Origin: Planctomycetota bacterium
Lineage (GTDB): Bacteria; Planctomycetota; Planctomycetia; Pirellulales; UBA1268
Direction of reading: 5' to 3'
Length of the DNA stretch: 34,788 nucleotides
Assembly (NCBI GenBank): GCA_003670865.1
Contig: QWQJ01000166.1
Location: forward strand, 1-34,788
Below the pieces are notes generated by a model. The model ran no database searches, was not told the DNA's origin, and was given only the letters and a program-made list of their open reading frames with translations. Positions 1 to 11,212 of the stretch are shown here, in pieces. Numbering within the stretch: the stretch's first letter is position 1; every line of letters starts with the position of its first letter. The position numbers and the translations under genes are program-made.

Positions 1-273
1 ATCGCCGGCATCCTTGATCCCAAACCGCTCGATCAATTGAAAAAAAGACTCGCTGCCCGGATGGGCTTTCAGATGGCGTAAGACCGCGGCCTTGGTCTTG
101 GGCTTAGAGTCGAGATCAAAAGTTTCGAGCCGCAAGAGCGTCTCAACAACCAGTGCGTCTTTTTCTGGATTGGCATCTTGTGCCCAGGCTGAAGCGATGG
201 CCGTGACGATGCACAGTCCAGCCAGAATCCTGAGCAGATGCTGCGGTGCGAGGCAAAAGAAAGTCTTGTGCAT
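1..273 (-). CDS. Partial secreted protein (C-terminus beyond window edge); probable downstream part of a PVC-type heme-binding/HEAT protein
   Basis: Manual translation from ATG (complement of 271-273): MHKTFFCLAPQHLLRILAGLCIVTAIASAWAQDANPEKDALVVETLLRLETFDLDSKPKTKAAVLRHLKAHPGSESFFQLIERFGIKDAGD, open to the window edge. Clear Sec signal peptide (cleavage after ASAWA). Confidence 0.65.
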   Translation of the reverse strand, partial: MHKTFFCLAPQHLLRILAGLCIVTAIASAWAQDANPEKDALVVETLLRLETFDLDSKPKTKAAVLRHLKAHPGSESFFQLIERFGIKDAGD

Positions 274-305
274 AGATCGATGGAGACTGCCGGGGGAACC
301 GGTCT

Positions 306-3233
306 TTATTCCAATTCCAACAAGCTTTGCAGGGCTTGGTCTTTTTCAGGCCCCTTGGTCAGAAAGTCAAACGCCCGCATGTAGCGGGGCTGGTCGTCTT
401 TGAGTGTGCTGGGGTCCTTAATGATTCTGGCGAGCAGTTCGGGCGTCTTTTGAGCGCGGCTGCGCCAGACGATGTCGTGGCCGGCCGGCGAATTCCAAAG
501 GTCGCCGGATAGATTTAAGTAGGCCGCGAGATAGGCATCCCAGTTTTGATCAGCTGCGATTCCCAAGGCCTCCACATACCAGCGATCCTGGCCGTCGTGT
601 TGCTGGGCAAGCTGAGCCCACAACTCGGCGGCTTGAGGTGACTTACTGTGACGCAGGGCGATGGCGCACTCGCGTCGCACTGCCGGATCGGAGTCGTTGA
701 CCAACTGCTTGATGTAGGCCGTCATATCAAGCTTGAGTTCTCGAGCCAAACGCAAGCCTGTGATGCGAATATCGGGGTCCGAATCGATCAGCGCGGCAGC
801 GATGGCCGTTTGAGACTCGCCTTCAATCTGCCCCAAAATCCACAAGGCGCGAGCCCGCAGGCGTGGGTCAGACTTGTCATTGTAGAGTTGCTGAAGCGCG
901 CTAGCGGCCTGCTTGCCCAGTTTGCACAGCGATGTAAAGGCCAGGAAACGTACCGACAGATTTGGATTCTTGAGCGCTTGAGCAGCACCTTGGGCCGTGC
1001 TGAAATCAAACGCCGGCACGTGGTATTTTACATCGAGGGGGGCCACGCGGAAGATACGGCCCTTATCAACTTCTTGCTGGTTGTGGCCACCCACGCCTGG
1101 ATCGTACCAGTCGGCGATGAACAGCGAACCATCAGGCGCGGTGCAAACATCGCTAGGACGGTACCAATTGTCGCGAGCACCGTACAGCACATCGATGATC
1201 TCGGCCTTGTAGCCTGCGCCACTTTTAGTGACCGGATAGGCGCGGCATATATTCGGTCCGGCGTCGCAGTGAATGATCTGGTTGTGAAACTCCGGGGGTA
1301 AGAGTGAACCTTCGTAGACCGTGATGCCGGTGGGGGATCCGGCTCCGGTGTTGAGCAGATTCGGTACGACGCCCGGGTCGTTCAAGTGCCAGTGGCGGAG
1401 CGGCGTTTCCTTTTCGATGTTGGTTCGCTTGTCCCCCCAGCCGGCGCCGGTGAGTTCGTCTTTGTAGCCAAAGTTTCCAAACTCCATCACATAGTTAATG
1501 CGGACGCCGTGGTTGCCGTCATCGTCGTTATCAGACTGCCAGAGGGTGCCGAAGGAATCGACAGCCACCTCCCAATTATTGCGGAAATTCCAACCCAAAG
1601 TCTCGATCTTGCTGCCGTCGAGATTGCAGCGGAAGACCATTCCCTCCTGGTAGGGCTTGCGGCTGTTGTTGATTTCGTTGCCTGCCAAGTCGATCAGCGG
1701 CTTGCCGTCTTTGTCTTTGATCCGTTCGCCGCTATTGCCAAAGTTGAAATAGAGCTTGCCATCTGGGCCGAAGGCGAATGCGTGAATGCCGTGGTCGTGC
1801 TGGGTTCCGGAAATGCCGCTGAATAAAGTCTCCTTACGATCGGATTGCAGATCTCCATTGTCGTCATAAAAAACCTGAACTTTGTCACCGGCTGAAACAA
1901 TCAAGCGGTCGCCGAGAATGCAAATGCCGTGAGCCGAGTCGATGTCGCGGCCCTGGTAAAAGACCGTTTGGATGTCTGCTTTTCCATCGCCATTTGTGTC
2001 TTCGAGCACAAGGATCCGATCGCCTTCTGGGCGACTATTCCTATGTCGACGGTAATTTTTTACTTCGGCAGCCCAGATGCGGCCGAGGTGATCGATGTCG
2101 ATGCTCGTGATATTAGAAATCTGCGGTTCGCTTGAGAAAAGAGTGGCTTGGCAACCATCAGCTACGTCAAGATGGGCAACAGCATGTGCAGCGTCGTGCG
2201 ATGACGCCTTGCCGCCGCCTACCTGAGCAGCTGTTTTCTTACGGGAGGAAGTTTTTTTCTCAGGGGAATTTTTGCTCGGATCTTCGACCGGTAGGCCGAT
2301 CTTTTTACCGATTCCAGCCCGATCTAAATTACCGGGAATCGGCTCATCCTGACCATTGACCAAATCGTCGAGCGTGACCGGTGCATCTGTAATGCCGTTC
2401 TTTGGCACCTCGATCTGGGCCGTCCAAGCAATCGCATTGAGGACGAGTTTACGGAAGTTCGGTTCACCCCAATTCCAGTGATCGTGGCCACCCGTAAAAC
2501 CGAAGCCACGACCACCCCCTTCGTTTTCAGAGGCCCAGGCTACATGCTGTGGGATTTTCTTTTCGAGCACGTCTTGTCGCACATCGGGATTGCCGCTGTG
2601 CGGGCCATCTCCACGAGACAATGTGCTCGCCGGCGGGAGGGCCGTAAGGATCGGCACAACCCCCTTCATTTCTGGCCGAAACCGCATGTGGTAATACCAC
2701 TCATCATTGATTTCGAAAGGCTTGACGCCCCGCGTGATCGGATGCTCTGGAAATGCGTCGAACGTGGCGGTCCAGTGCGGATTTACCGACCAATTCATTT
2801 CAAAATAGCCGCCGATCCAATCGAGAAACTCCACTCCGCCTTTGTCCTTTTCAACTTCGACACCGTAATGGATGCAGACGATGCCAGTCCCTTTTTTGGC
2901 CAGTGCGTCAACTTCTTTTCTATGCGGCACTACCATGTGGCCGCGACCACCATCGCAGTACATGACAATGGCACTTGCGCCGCTGAGAATCGATGGATCT
3001 TTCGGCCAGCCATTGTGGACCACCTCAATCTGTGCCTCCGGGAGAGCCATTCTAAGGAGCCGTGACAAAAGATCGCATCCGGCGTTGTGCTCATGGGAGC
3101 CGTAACCGTGGCTGGGATTGCCAGCGATAAAGACGATTTTCTTCTTGCCCTCCTCAGCGGTTGTCGGCCCGGCAAGCAGGCCCCAAAGAATGCATGTCAG
3201 CAAGGCGAGCGCACGCTGGCGATAGAGTTTCAT
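306..3233 (-). CDS. ThuA-like domain + PVC-type membrane-bound dehydrogenase (NHL/sorbosone-like propeller) + HEAT repeats, secreted
   Basis: ORF 306..3350; start placed at the ATG at 3233 because MKLYRQRALALLTCILWGLLAGPTTA is a signal peptide. ThuA-like N-terminus (KKIVFIAGNPSHGYGSHEHNAGCDLLSRLL...GHDHWNWGEPNFRKLVLNAIAWTA), propeller segment (GRIWAAEVKNYR...ILVLEDTNGDGKAD...IADWYDPGVGGH), C-terminal HEAT repeats. No CxxCH in this ORF. Confidence 0.85.
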   Translation of the reverse strand: MKLYRQRALALLTCILWGLLAGPTTAEEGKKKIVFIAGNPSHGYGSHEHNAGCDLLSRLLRMALPEAQIEVVHNGWPKDPSILSGASAIVMYCDGGRGHMVVPHRKEVDALAKKGTGIVCIHYGVEVEKDKGGVEFLDWIGGYFEMNWSVNPHWTATFDAFPEHPITRGVKPFEINDEWYYHMRFRPEMKGVVPILTALPPASTLSRGDGPHSGNPDVRQDVLEKKIPQHVAWASENEGGGRGFGFTGGHDHWNWGEPNFRKLVLNAIAWTAQIEVPKNGITDAPVTLDDLVNGQDEPIPGNLDRAGIGKKIGLPVEDPSKNSPEKKTSSRKKTAAQVGGGKASSHDAAHAVAHLDVADGCQATLFSSEPQISNITSIDIDHLGRIWAAEVKNYRRHRNSRPEGDRILVLEDTNGDGKADIQTVFYQGRDIDSAHGICILGDRLIVSAGDKVQVFYDDNGDLQSDRKETLFSGISGTQHDHGIHAFAFGPDGKLYFNFGNSGERIKDKDGKPLIDLAGNEINNSRKPYQEGMVFRCNLDGSKIETLGWNFRNNWEVAVDSFGTLWQSDNDDDGNHGVRINYVMEFGNFGYKDELTGAGWGDKRTNIEKETPLRHWHLNDPGVVPNLLNTGAGSPTGITVYEGSLLPPEFHNQIIHCDAGPNICRAYPVTKSGAGYKAEIIDVLYGARDNWYRPSDVCTAPDGSLFIADWYDPGVGGHNQQEVDKGRIFRVAPLDVKYHVPAFDFSTAQGAAQALKNPNLSVRFLAFTSLCKLGKQAASALQQLYNDKSDPRLRARALWILGQIEGESQTAIAAALIDSDPDIRITGLRLARELKLDMTAYIKQLVNDSDPAVRRECAIALRHSKSPQAAELWAQLAQQHDGQDRWYVEALGIAADQNWDAYLAAYLNLSGDLWNSPAGHDIVWRSRAQKTPELLARIIKDPSTLKDDQPRYMRAFDFLTKGPEKDQALQSLLELE

Positions 3234-3376
3234 CAAAAAATCTCCGGTTAAAATTGCAGCCAAGGTGTCAGGCAGGATGGACGCGGTTGAGGGATCCCGC
3301 TTTGATGTAGCGTAAACGGGTAGTGCCAGAGTGTCAAAAACTGAGGGCATTCACTTGGCTTTCTGCGAGGGGGAGA

Positions 3377-4726
3377 TCAGCCAAGGAACAGGATGGCCAC
3401 GAGCATGTAAAGCACGATGCCGACGATGTCGACGATTGCCGACACAAATGGATTGCTCATGAGGGCCGGGTCGAGGCCAACCGAGCGAAATAGCAGTGGC
3501 AAGATCGATCCGACCATCGTGCCCAGCATCACAACCCCAAAGATCGTCAGCGGAATCACGATCGCGGCGATTGGATCAGGCGCGTAGACCAAAGCGAGGC
3601 AGTAGCCCGGCACGGCTAAGAGCGTGCCCAGCAGCAGACCCAGCACGCACTCGCGCTTTAAGATTCGCGGCCAGTCGGCGAGGCGGCAGTCACCGGTGGA
3701 AAGGGCCGTGATCACCAGCGTGGCCGACTGATTGCCCGAATTGCCGCCGCTGGCAATGATCAGTGGAATGAAGGCCACTAGCCACATGTGGGTTTGAAAG
3801 GCTGCCGGGGATCGGGCCAGCACCATCGCCGTGACGGCAGCCGTGGCAAACAGAATCATCAGCCAGACACCACGTTTCCAAGTCATTGAGACGATCGCCG
3901 CCTCCAGATAACTCTCACCAAGTGGAGCAATGGCACCGATGCGTTGAGCGTCGTCTGTGGCATCTTGCCGCACCGCATCGAGCACGTCATCGTGCGTGAC
4001 GATGCCGACGAGCCGGTTGTGGTCGTCGACAACAGGGATCGCGATAAAGTCGAATCGAGCGAGTTTTTGCACAACCTGCTCGCTCGGTTCTTCCACTCGC
4101 ACGCTGATTGGATCGGATTGCATCAAATCCGACACCAGCGACGTCGGCCGTGCCATGATCAAATCTCGCAAGGAGACAAATCCCAGCAGCGTGCGGTCGG
4201 AATCGAGCACATAGATGTAGTAGATCGACTCACTGTTGGGGGCTTGAGAGCGGAGTCGCGTGACCGCCTCGCCGGCGGTGATTTCAGCGGGCAGTGACGC
4301 ATACTCTGTCGTCATCAGCGCTCCGGCGGAATCCTCTGGGCAGGAAAGGAGCATACGGATGTCGTGACGCTGGGCCTTTGCTACGAGCGGCAAGATTTCA
4401 TCAACCAGCTCCGGGTCGAGCTCTCGCAACAGGTCGTCACGATTGTCGGCAGCCATCCACTCAAGCAAAGAACCCAAGTGAACGCGATCGGCTGCTTTCA
4501 CGAGTTCGACTTGCCGTGTCATCGAATAATAAGGAAAAATCTCTGCCTGACGCTCGATGGCCGCAACGTGAAGCAGCTGCCAGATTTCCTGATCGTCGAG
4601 GCCCTCAGAAAACTCTGCGACGGTGGCCGGATGAAGCTCCTCGGCCACTTCGCGGAGGCCTGCTGTATCGCCTTCGCTGAACATCAGCTTCAGCTCAGGA
4701 ATCAGGATTGGATTGGCCGTGACCAT
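3377..4726 (-). CDS. mgtE: Magnesium transporter MgtE
   Basis: ORF 3377..4981; likely start MVTANPILIPELKLMFSEGD at 4726. MgtE N domain, CBS pair (LMQSDPISVRVEEPSEQVVQKLARFDFIAIPVVDDHNRLVGIVTHDDVLDA), TM domain with SGGNSGNQSATLVITALSTG. Confidence 0.93.
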   Translation of the reverse strand: MVTANPILIPELKLMFSEGDTAGLREVAEELHPATVAEFSEGLDDQEIWQLLHVAAIERQAEIFPYYSMTRQVELVKAADRVHLGSLLEWMAADNRDDLLRELDPELVDEILPLVAKAQRHDIRMLLSCPEDSAGALMTTEYASLPAEITAGEAVTRLRSQAPNSESIYYIYVLDSDRTLLGFVSLRDLIMARPTSLVSDLMQSDPISVRVEEPSEQVVQKLARFDFIAIPVVDDHNRLVGIVTHDDVLDAVRQDATDDAQRIGAIAPLGESYLEAAIVSMTWKRGVWLMILFATAAVTAMVLARSPAAFQTHMWLVAFIPLIIASGGNSGNQSATLVITALSTGDCRLADWPRILKRECVLGLLLGTLLAVPGYCLALVYAPDPIAAIVIPLTIFGVVMLGTMVGSILPLLFRSVGLDPALMSNPFVSAIVDIVGIVLYMLVAILFLG

Positions 4727-4884
4727 ACAAGAATTTCCAAAGAGCAATGAGATGACTAGAGGCTGGTGGAGTTGACCGTCGCAGGGAGTGGCTGGATCGC
4801 AGTTGAGCCAAGCTGTCGGCGGGCGGCAGTGGTCTATACTATCGTCGAGTGGATCTTCCAAAGCATGGGCCGAGCTAGTATGCC

Positions 4885-6309
4885 ATGAAAGCATTCCGAG
4901 TCGAACGCAACCTATTGTGCCATTGCTTCCAAAGCCGCTGGATGGTGGTTGCTTTGGGAGTGTGGGCGTGTGGTTTGCCACCAGCGGCCACCGCGGCTGA
5001 AGTCAAGCCAGCGGAAGAGCAGCGGACAGCGGCAGATCGCGGTTGGCAAATGCTGCGATCGAGAGCCTACCTGCCCCCCGACTTCGATCAGGCGGTATTT
5101 GACAGTCTCTGGACGACATGGAATGAGCCGCTTCGCCGTCTTGCAGAGCAGGCCCCGGTGGAGGAGCGGAGAAAAATGACCATGCAACGCTACGGTCTGA
5201 CGAGTGATCCTGTCGATAGATCACGGTCGCTCCAGTATGTTGTTGACGCCAATGGAAATTGGACCATGAGTTGTTTGGCCTGCCATCAGGGACAGGTGAA
5301 TGGCCAAGTGATCCCTGGGGTTCCCAATACGAATTATGCCTTGGAAACCCTCACGGAAGAGGTTCGGCTGGTGAAGGTACAGCAGCGCAAGCCGTTTGGT
5401 CACATGGATATGGGGTCGCTCTTCTTACCGCTGGGCTCAACCAACGGCACAACCAATGCAGTGATGTTCGGCGTGGCCTTGATGCGACATCGCGATCGGG
5501 ATTTAAACATCATCGCCAGAACGCCTCGATTTGATCTCATTCATCATGATATGGATGCTCCGGCATGGTGGCATTACGCCCGTCGCACGAATCTCTACGC
5601 GGATGCGTTTGCCCCTAAGGGCCACCGCATGCTGATGCAATTTTTACTCGTCAAGGAAAACGGCCCGGAGAAATTTCGAGAATGGGAGGAGGAGTTTCGT
5701 GACGTCGAAGCCTGGATAGAGTCGATCAAGCCACCACGTTGGCCGTGGGCCGTTGACTCGGTCTTGGTCGAGAAGGGCCGCGGCGTCTTTGCCGCTCACT
5801 GTGCCACCTGTCACGGTCGCTATGAATCTCCCAAAGACTATCCCGAAAAAATTGTCGCGATTGATGAAGTTGGCACCGACCGAGTTCGATTCGATTCGCT
5901 CTCGGTGCGCGAGCGACGCGATCTCAGCGAAAGCTGGTTTGGAAAATCAGCATCGAGCGACAGCAAGGGCACGGCCAATCCGATTGGTTACGTGGCCCCA
6001 CCGCTCGACGGAATCTGGGCCTCGTCACCCTACTTCCACAACGGCTCTGTGCCGACGCTCTGGCACGTGTTGCATCCTGCCGAGCGGCCGGTCGTCTGGC
6101 AACGCACTCCGACAGGCTACGATCCTGTCCGCGTCGGACTCGAAGTGGTTTTGTTTGAGGGTATGCCTACTGGAAAAATTCCGGCAGCAGAACGGCGAGC
6201 TTTTTTTAACACGACAAAGCCGGGCAAGGGCGCTGCCGGTCACGATTTTCCAGACGCTCTGGACGAGGAGGAAAAAAAGGCCGTTCTTGAATACCTCAAA
6301 ACGCTCTAG
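4885..6309 (+). CDS. Secreted di-heme c-type cytochrome (peroxidase/RoxA-like)
   Basis: Two CxxCH motifs (SCLACHQGQ, HCATCHGRY); hydrophobic N-terminus ending in AATAAE; motif VAPPLDGIWASSPYFHNGSVPTLWHVL. Confidence 0.8.
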   Translation: MKAFRVERNLLCHCFQSRWMVVALGVWACGLPPAATAAEVKPAEEQRTAADRGWQMLRSRAYLPPDFDQAVFDSLWTTWNEPLRRLAEQAPVEERRKMTMQRYGLTSDPVDRSRSLQYVVDANGNWTMSCLACHQGQVNGQVIPGVPNTNYALETLTEEVRLVKVQQRKPFGHMDMGSLFLPLGSTNGTTNAVMFGVALMRHRDRDLNIIARTPRFDLIHHDMDAPAWWHYARRTNLYADAFAPKGHRMLMQFLLVKENGPEKFREWEEEFRDVEAWIESIKPPRWPWAVDSVLVEKGRGVFAAHCATCHGRYESPKDYPEKIVAIDEVGTDRVRFDSLSVRERRDLSESWFGKSASSDSKGTANPIGYVAPPLDGIWASSPYFHNGSVPTLWHVLHPAERPVVWQRTPTGYDPVRVGLEVVLFEGMPTGKIPAAERRAFFNTTKPGKGAAGHDFPDALDEEEKKAVLEYLKTL

Positions 6310-6396
6310 GGACTGCCGCCCGAAGACGTTTCTTTTGATACCATTTCGGTTAGTGTCCGGGTACGTCTAGGTTGCAGGAAGCCCGCGCGTGGCTAA

Positions 6397-7851
<1,455 letters not shown>

Positions 7852-7903
7852 GAAACGCCTCTTTTACGAACGCTGAAAATCGTCGAGCAATCCTTGGCCG
7901 CAC

Positions 7904-9532
7904 CTACTTCTGCGTCCAGTGGGTGCCATCGGGGCGGTCTTCGAGCGTGATTCCGGCCTCTGTCAGTTTGGCTCGCACCAGATCGGCTGTAGCAAAGTCT
8001 TTGCCGGCTCGTGCTCGGGCCCGAATCTCAATCACCAGCTCCATGAGTTTTCCGACAGTGGCTTGATCAGCGCTGCTTCGAGTAGCTTCTGGCTCTTTTA
8101 CAAATAGACCCAGTATGCCGGTGAGTTCACGCAGCACTAAAAGCATTGCGTCGAGCAGGGTACGGGCAACGTCTGAAGGACTTTTTTCCAGTCCTTGCTG
8201 GTCGATGTGTTTGTTCACGACGCGGACAAAATCAAAGAGCGTGGCGATGCCGACGGCCGTGTTGAAGTCGTCATCCATGGCAGCCAGAAATTTTTCGCGG
8301 AGAGCCTGAGTTTCGACACCTGCCGCAGCAACGGTAGCATTTCCTTGGCGGCGATTTTGCAGCGGCAGCGTGTAGAAAGACAAGCCGGTCACCCGTTGGC
8401 AGCGAGCAAAGAGCCGCTCGAACGCCTCCATTGCACGGGCACTTTCGCTCAGGGCTTCTTCACCAAAATGGATCGGACTGCGGTAGTGTGTAGAGAGGAG
8501 AAGCATGCGGATCGCCTCGGGGCGGTGTCGCTCGAGAAGATTTTTGAAGGGCTCTGCTCCAGTCGATTTGCTTATTTTTGTGGCGGCCTGGCTGGCAGCT
8601 TGTTGAGCAGCATCTTGGCTCGAAGCCTCGCTACCAATCGCCGCATCACGGGCGCGGCCCCCCACCTTACCGCTAGCGCCCGCAGCCTGCATCAGGCCGT
8701 TGTGCATCCAATAGGTGGCCATCGGACAGTTGTGCAGCGATTCACTCTGGGCAATTTCGTTTTCGTGGTGTGGAAAAATGAGATCGAGTCCGCCGCCGTG
8801 AATGTCAAAATGTTCTCCTAGGATTGCGCGGCTCATTGCCGAACACTCGATGTGCCAGCCCGGACGGCCAGGGCCCCAAGGGCTTTCCCAAAAAGGCTCG
8901 CCAGACTTGGCTTTTTTCCAGAGGGCAAAGTCGGCAGCCGATCGCTTGCGTTCAACCGTTAATCCTCCCTCACCCTGCATGCTCTCGACCGTGCGGTTGG
9001 TGAGCTTGCCATAGTCGGCATCTTGGGTGACATCAAAATAGACATCGCCATCGGAAGCATAGGCAGCGCTCTTGGCAATCAAGCCTTCAATGCATGTGAT
9101 GATCGGGCCGATAAAATCAGTTGCCTTGGGCATGTGGTCAATCGATTCGACGCCCAGTGCCGCTAAATTAGCCAGGTAGTCAGCCGTCATTTCCGTGGCG
9201 AGCTTTGCCATGGTGGTGCCGCGGGCGGTGCTCTCGGCGATGATCTTGTCGTCAACATCGGTGATGTTCACGACCCATGTCACCTGCCAGCCGGAATATT
9301 CAAGATAGCGTTTCACGGTGTCAAAAATCACCGGCCCAACCATGTGGCCGATGTGGCTGGGCTTGTAGACAGTGGGGCCGCAGAGATAGATCCCGACATG
9401 GCCGGGCTTCACCGTGACCATCGCCGACTTCTTTTTCGTGAGTGTGTTGTAAATCTCAATGGTTGGCAGGGCGTCTGTTGTCCCAGCCGGGGAGTCCATG
9501 TCAGTCATCGTCATGACGCTTTTTTTCTCCAT
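7904..9532 (-). CDS. cysS: Cysteine--tRNA ligase
   Basis: [18 protein letters not shown] (HIGH motif), [55 protein letters not shown]. Confidence 0.95.
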   Translation of the reverse strand: MEKKSVMTMTDMDSPAGTTDALPTIEIYNTLTKKKSAMVTVKPGHVGIYLCGPTVYKPSHIGHMVGPVIFDTVKRYLEYSGWQVTWVVNITDVDDKIIAESTARGTTMAKLATEMTADYLANLAALGVESIDHMPKATDFIGPIITCIEGLIAKSAAYASDGDVYFDVTQDADYGKLTNRTVESMQGEGGLTVERKRSAADFALWKKAKSGEPFWESPWGPGRPGWHIECSAMSRAILGEHFDIHGGGLDLIFPHHENEIAQSESLHNCPMATYWMHNGLMQAAGASGKVGGRARDAAIGSEASSQDAAQQAASQAATKISKSTGAEPFKNLLERHRPEAIRMLLLSTHYRSPIHFGEEALSESARAMEAFERLFARCQRVTGLSFYTLPLQNRRQGNATVAAAGVETQALREKFLAAMDDDFNTAVGIATLFDFVRVVNKHIDQQGLEKSPSDVARTLLDAMLLVLRELTGILGLFVKEPEATRSSADQATVGKLMELVIEIRARARAGKDFATADLVRAKLTEAGITLEDRPDGTHWTQK

Positions 9533-9600
9533 CGTGAAGTGTCGAGTGACAGGGATCTGTCATTTGGAAAGTTGAAAATGTGAAAAGCCGTTTCGTTTCT

Positions 9601-10080
9601 TCAGGATGTGCGTTGGATGAGGACCACGCACTCAGCCGCAATCGCCTGCTGTTGGCCAATCGGCCCGAGGCCTTCACCCGTCTTAGCCTTGAGCCAGACG
9701 ACGCTTGAATCGACGCTGAGGATGGTGGCAATGCGTTCCCGTATCGCCGTGCGGTGGGGCAGTATTTTTGGTCGCTGGGCAAAAATCACGCAATCCAGAT
9801 TGGTGATCTGCCAGCCTGCTAGGGTCATCCGTGAGCCTGCCGCCGCCAGCATTTCCGCGGAGTCCCGGCCACGATTGGCTGGGTCGGTGTCGGGGAACAT
9901 CTCGCCAATATCGCCCAGCCCGGCCGCCCCCAAGAGGGCGTCTGTAATGGCGTGCAGGAGCACATCGGCGTCGCTGTGGCCAAGAGCCTGTTGATCGTGC
10001 TCAATGCGGATGCCGCCGAGCAGGAGGGCATTGCCAGGGACCAGTGGGTGAGTATCGTGACCAAGGCCGACGCGAAACAT
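9601..10080 (-). CDS. ispF: 2-C-methyl-D-erythritol 2,4-cyclodiphosphate synthase
   Basis: MFRVGLGHDTHPL, LGHSDADVLLHAITDALLGAAGLGDIGEMFPDTDP, KAKTGEGLGPIGQQQAIAAECV. ORF extends to 10110; start at 10080 fits the family N-terminus. Confidence 0.95.
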   Translation of the reverse strand: MFRVGLGHDTHPLVPGNALLLGGIRIEHDQQALGHSDADVLLHAITDALLGAAGLGDIGEMFPDTDPANRGRDSAEMLAAAGSRMTLAGWQITNLDCVIFAQRPKILPHRTAIRERIATILSVDSSVVWLKAKTGEGLGPIGQQQAIAAECVVLIQRTS

Positions 10081-10132
10081 GACCAGCTCCATCCGAAAAC
10101 AAAAACACAAAAAGATTTGCCCCGTTTTCCCT

Positions 10133-10138
10133 TATACT
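10133..10138 (+). promoter_or_regulatory. Candidate -10 element of the ABC exporter operon
   Basis: TATACT at 10133-10138, 6 nt before the ATG at 10145; no convincing -35 seen. Confidence 0.25.
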
Positions 10139-10144
10139 CCGCTG

Positions 10145-11212
10145 ATGCACAACTCCAACCGGTTAGGCGATGCTCCGTTGCTTGCCAACCGCCAGTTCGC
10201 CGCCACCAGTGCCCCGCTGATTGCAGTCGAGGGACTAGCCAAGGAATACCGCGTGTACGATAAGCCTGAGGGCTTATTGGCCAGCGTATCGGGCTTGTTT
10301 CGCCGCACGAGTCGGTTGGTGCCGGCCCTGCGGGGCGTCAATCTGACCGTAGGACGAGGTGAGTTTGTGGCCCTGCTTGGGCCCAACGGCGCTGGGAAAA
10401 CGACGTTTCTCAAACTCCTTTCCGGCATCATTACGCCCACTCGGGGCACCGCCAGCGTGCTGGGCCATGTGCCGTGGGAGCGAGCCGACGATTTTCGCCG
10501 CCGATTTGCCTTGGTGATGGGGCAGCGAAATCAACTTTGGTGGGATCTGCCCGCTGCCGAGAGTTTTCGGCTGCACAAGGAAATCTACCGGATCGAGACC
10601 ACCCGCTTTGAACGCACGCGAGATGAACTGGTCGACATGCTCGACGTGCGAAAGCTGCTCTTGCAACCGGTGCGTGAGCTCTCGCTGGGTGAGCGGATGA
10701 AGCTAGAATTAGTGGCGGCGCTGTTGCACGAACCCGAGGTACTGTTTTTGGATGAGCCAACGATCGGCCTTGATGTCGTTGCTCAGCACACGCTCCACCG
10801 CTTTCTTTCCCACGTGCAAACCGAACGTCAGATGACCGTTGTGCTCACAACGCACTACATGAAAGATGTGGCTGCCCTCTGCCAGCGGGTGGTCGTGATC
10901 ACGCACGGTGACATTCTCTACGATGGATCGCTGGACCAGATTGTCGACCGCTTCACGACGCACAAGATCGTCACACTCGATCTGGATCACGAACCGTCGC
11001 AAGAACGCATGGAGCGATTTGGCTTTCCCTGCGAGATTCGTGGGCCACAGGCAATCCTCCGCATTGATCGCTCTCGCATTGCCGATGTGCTTCCGGAAAT
11101 TCTTCGCAGCGAGACCGTGCGGGACATCTCGGTTGAAGATGTGCCACTGGAGGAGATCGTCGCGTCGCTGTTTCGGTCGGAAGCCGAGATCCACACACGG
11201 GAGAGCGAATGA
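10145..11212 (+). CDS. ABC-2 type exporter, ATP-binding protein
   Basis: Walker A GPNGAGKTT, signature LSLGERMKLEL, Walker B VLFLDEPTIGLD, H-loop TTHYMKD. Start at MHNSNRLGD (10145) preferred over the ORF start 10079, which overlaps ispF. Confidence 0.93.
   Translation: MHNSNRLGDAPLLANRQFAATSAPLIAVEGLAKEYRVYDKPEGLLASVSGLFRRTSRLVPALRGVNLTVGRGEFVALLGPNGAGKTTFLKLLSGIITPTRGTASVLGHVPWERADDFRRRFALVMGQRNQLWWDLPAAESFRLHKEIYRIETTRFERTRDELVDMLDVRKLLLQPVRELSLGERMKLELVAALLHEPEVLFLDEPTIGLDVVAQHTLHRFLSHVQTERQMTVVLTTHYMKDVAALCQRVVVITHGDILYDGSLDQIVDRFTTHKIVTLDLDHEPSQERMERFGFPCEIRGPQAILRIDRSRIADVLPEILRSETVRDISVEDVPLEEIVASLFRSEAEIHTRESE

Noticed and set aside
648-1301. 217-aa plus-strand ORF (and 1386..1826, 2478..3065)
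   Set aside because: Antisense shadows of the ThuA/dehydrogenase gene with no recognisable domains.
8195-8821. 208-aa plus-strand ORF
   Set aside because: Fully antisense to cysS, which has strong family motifs; the ORF product shows no recognisable domain.
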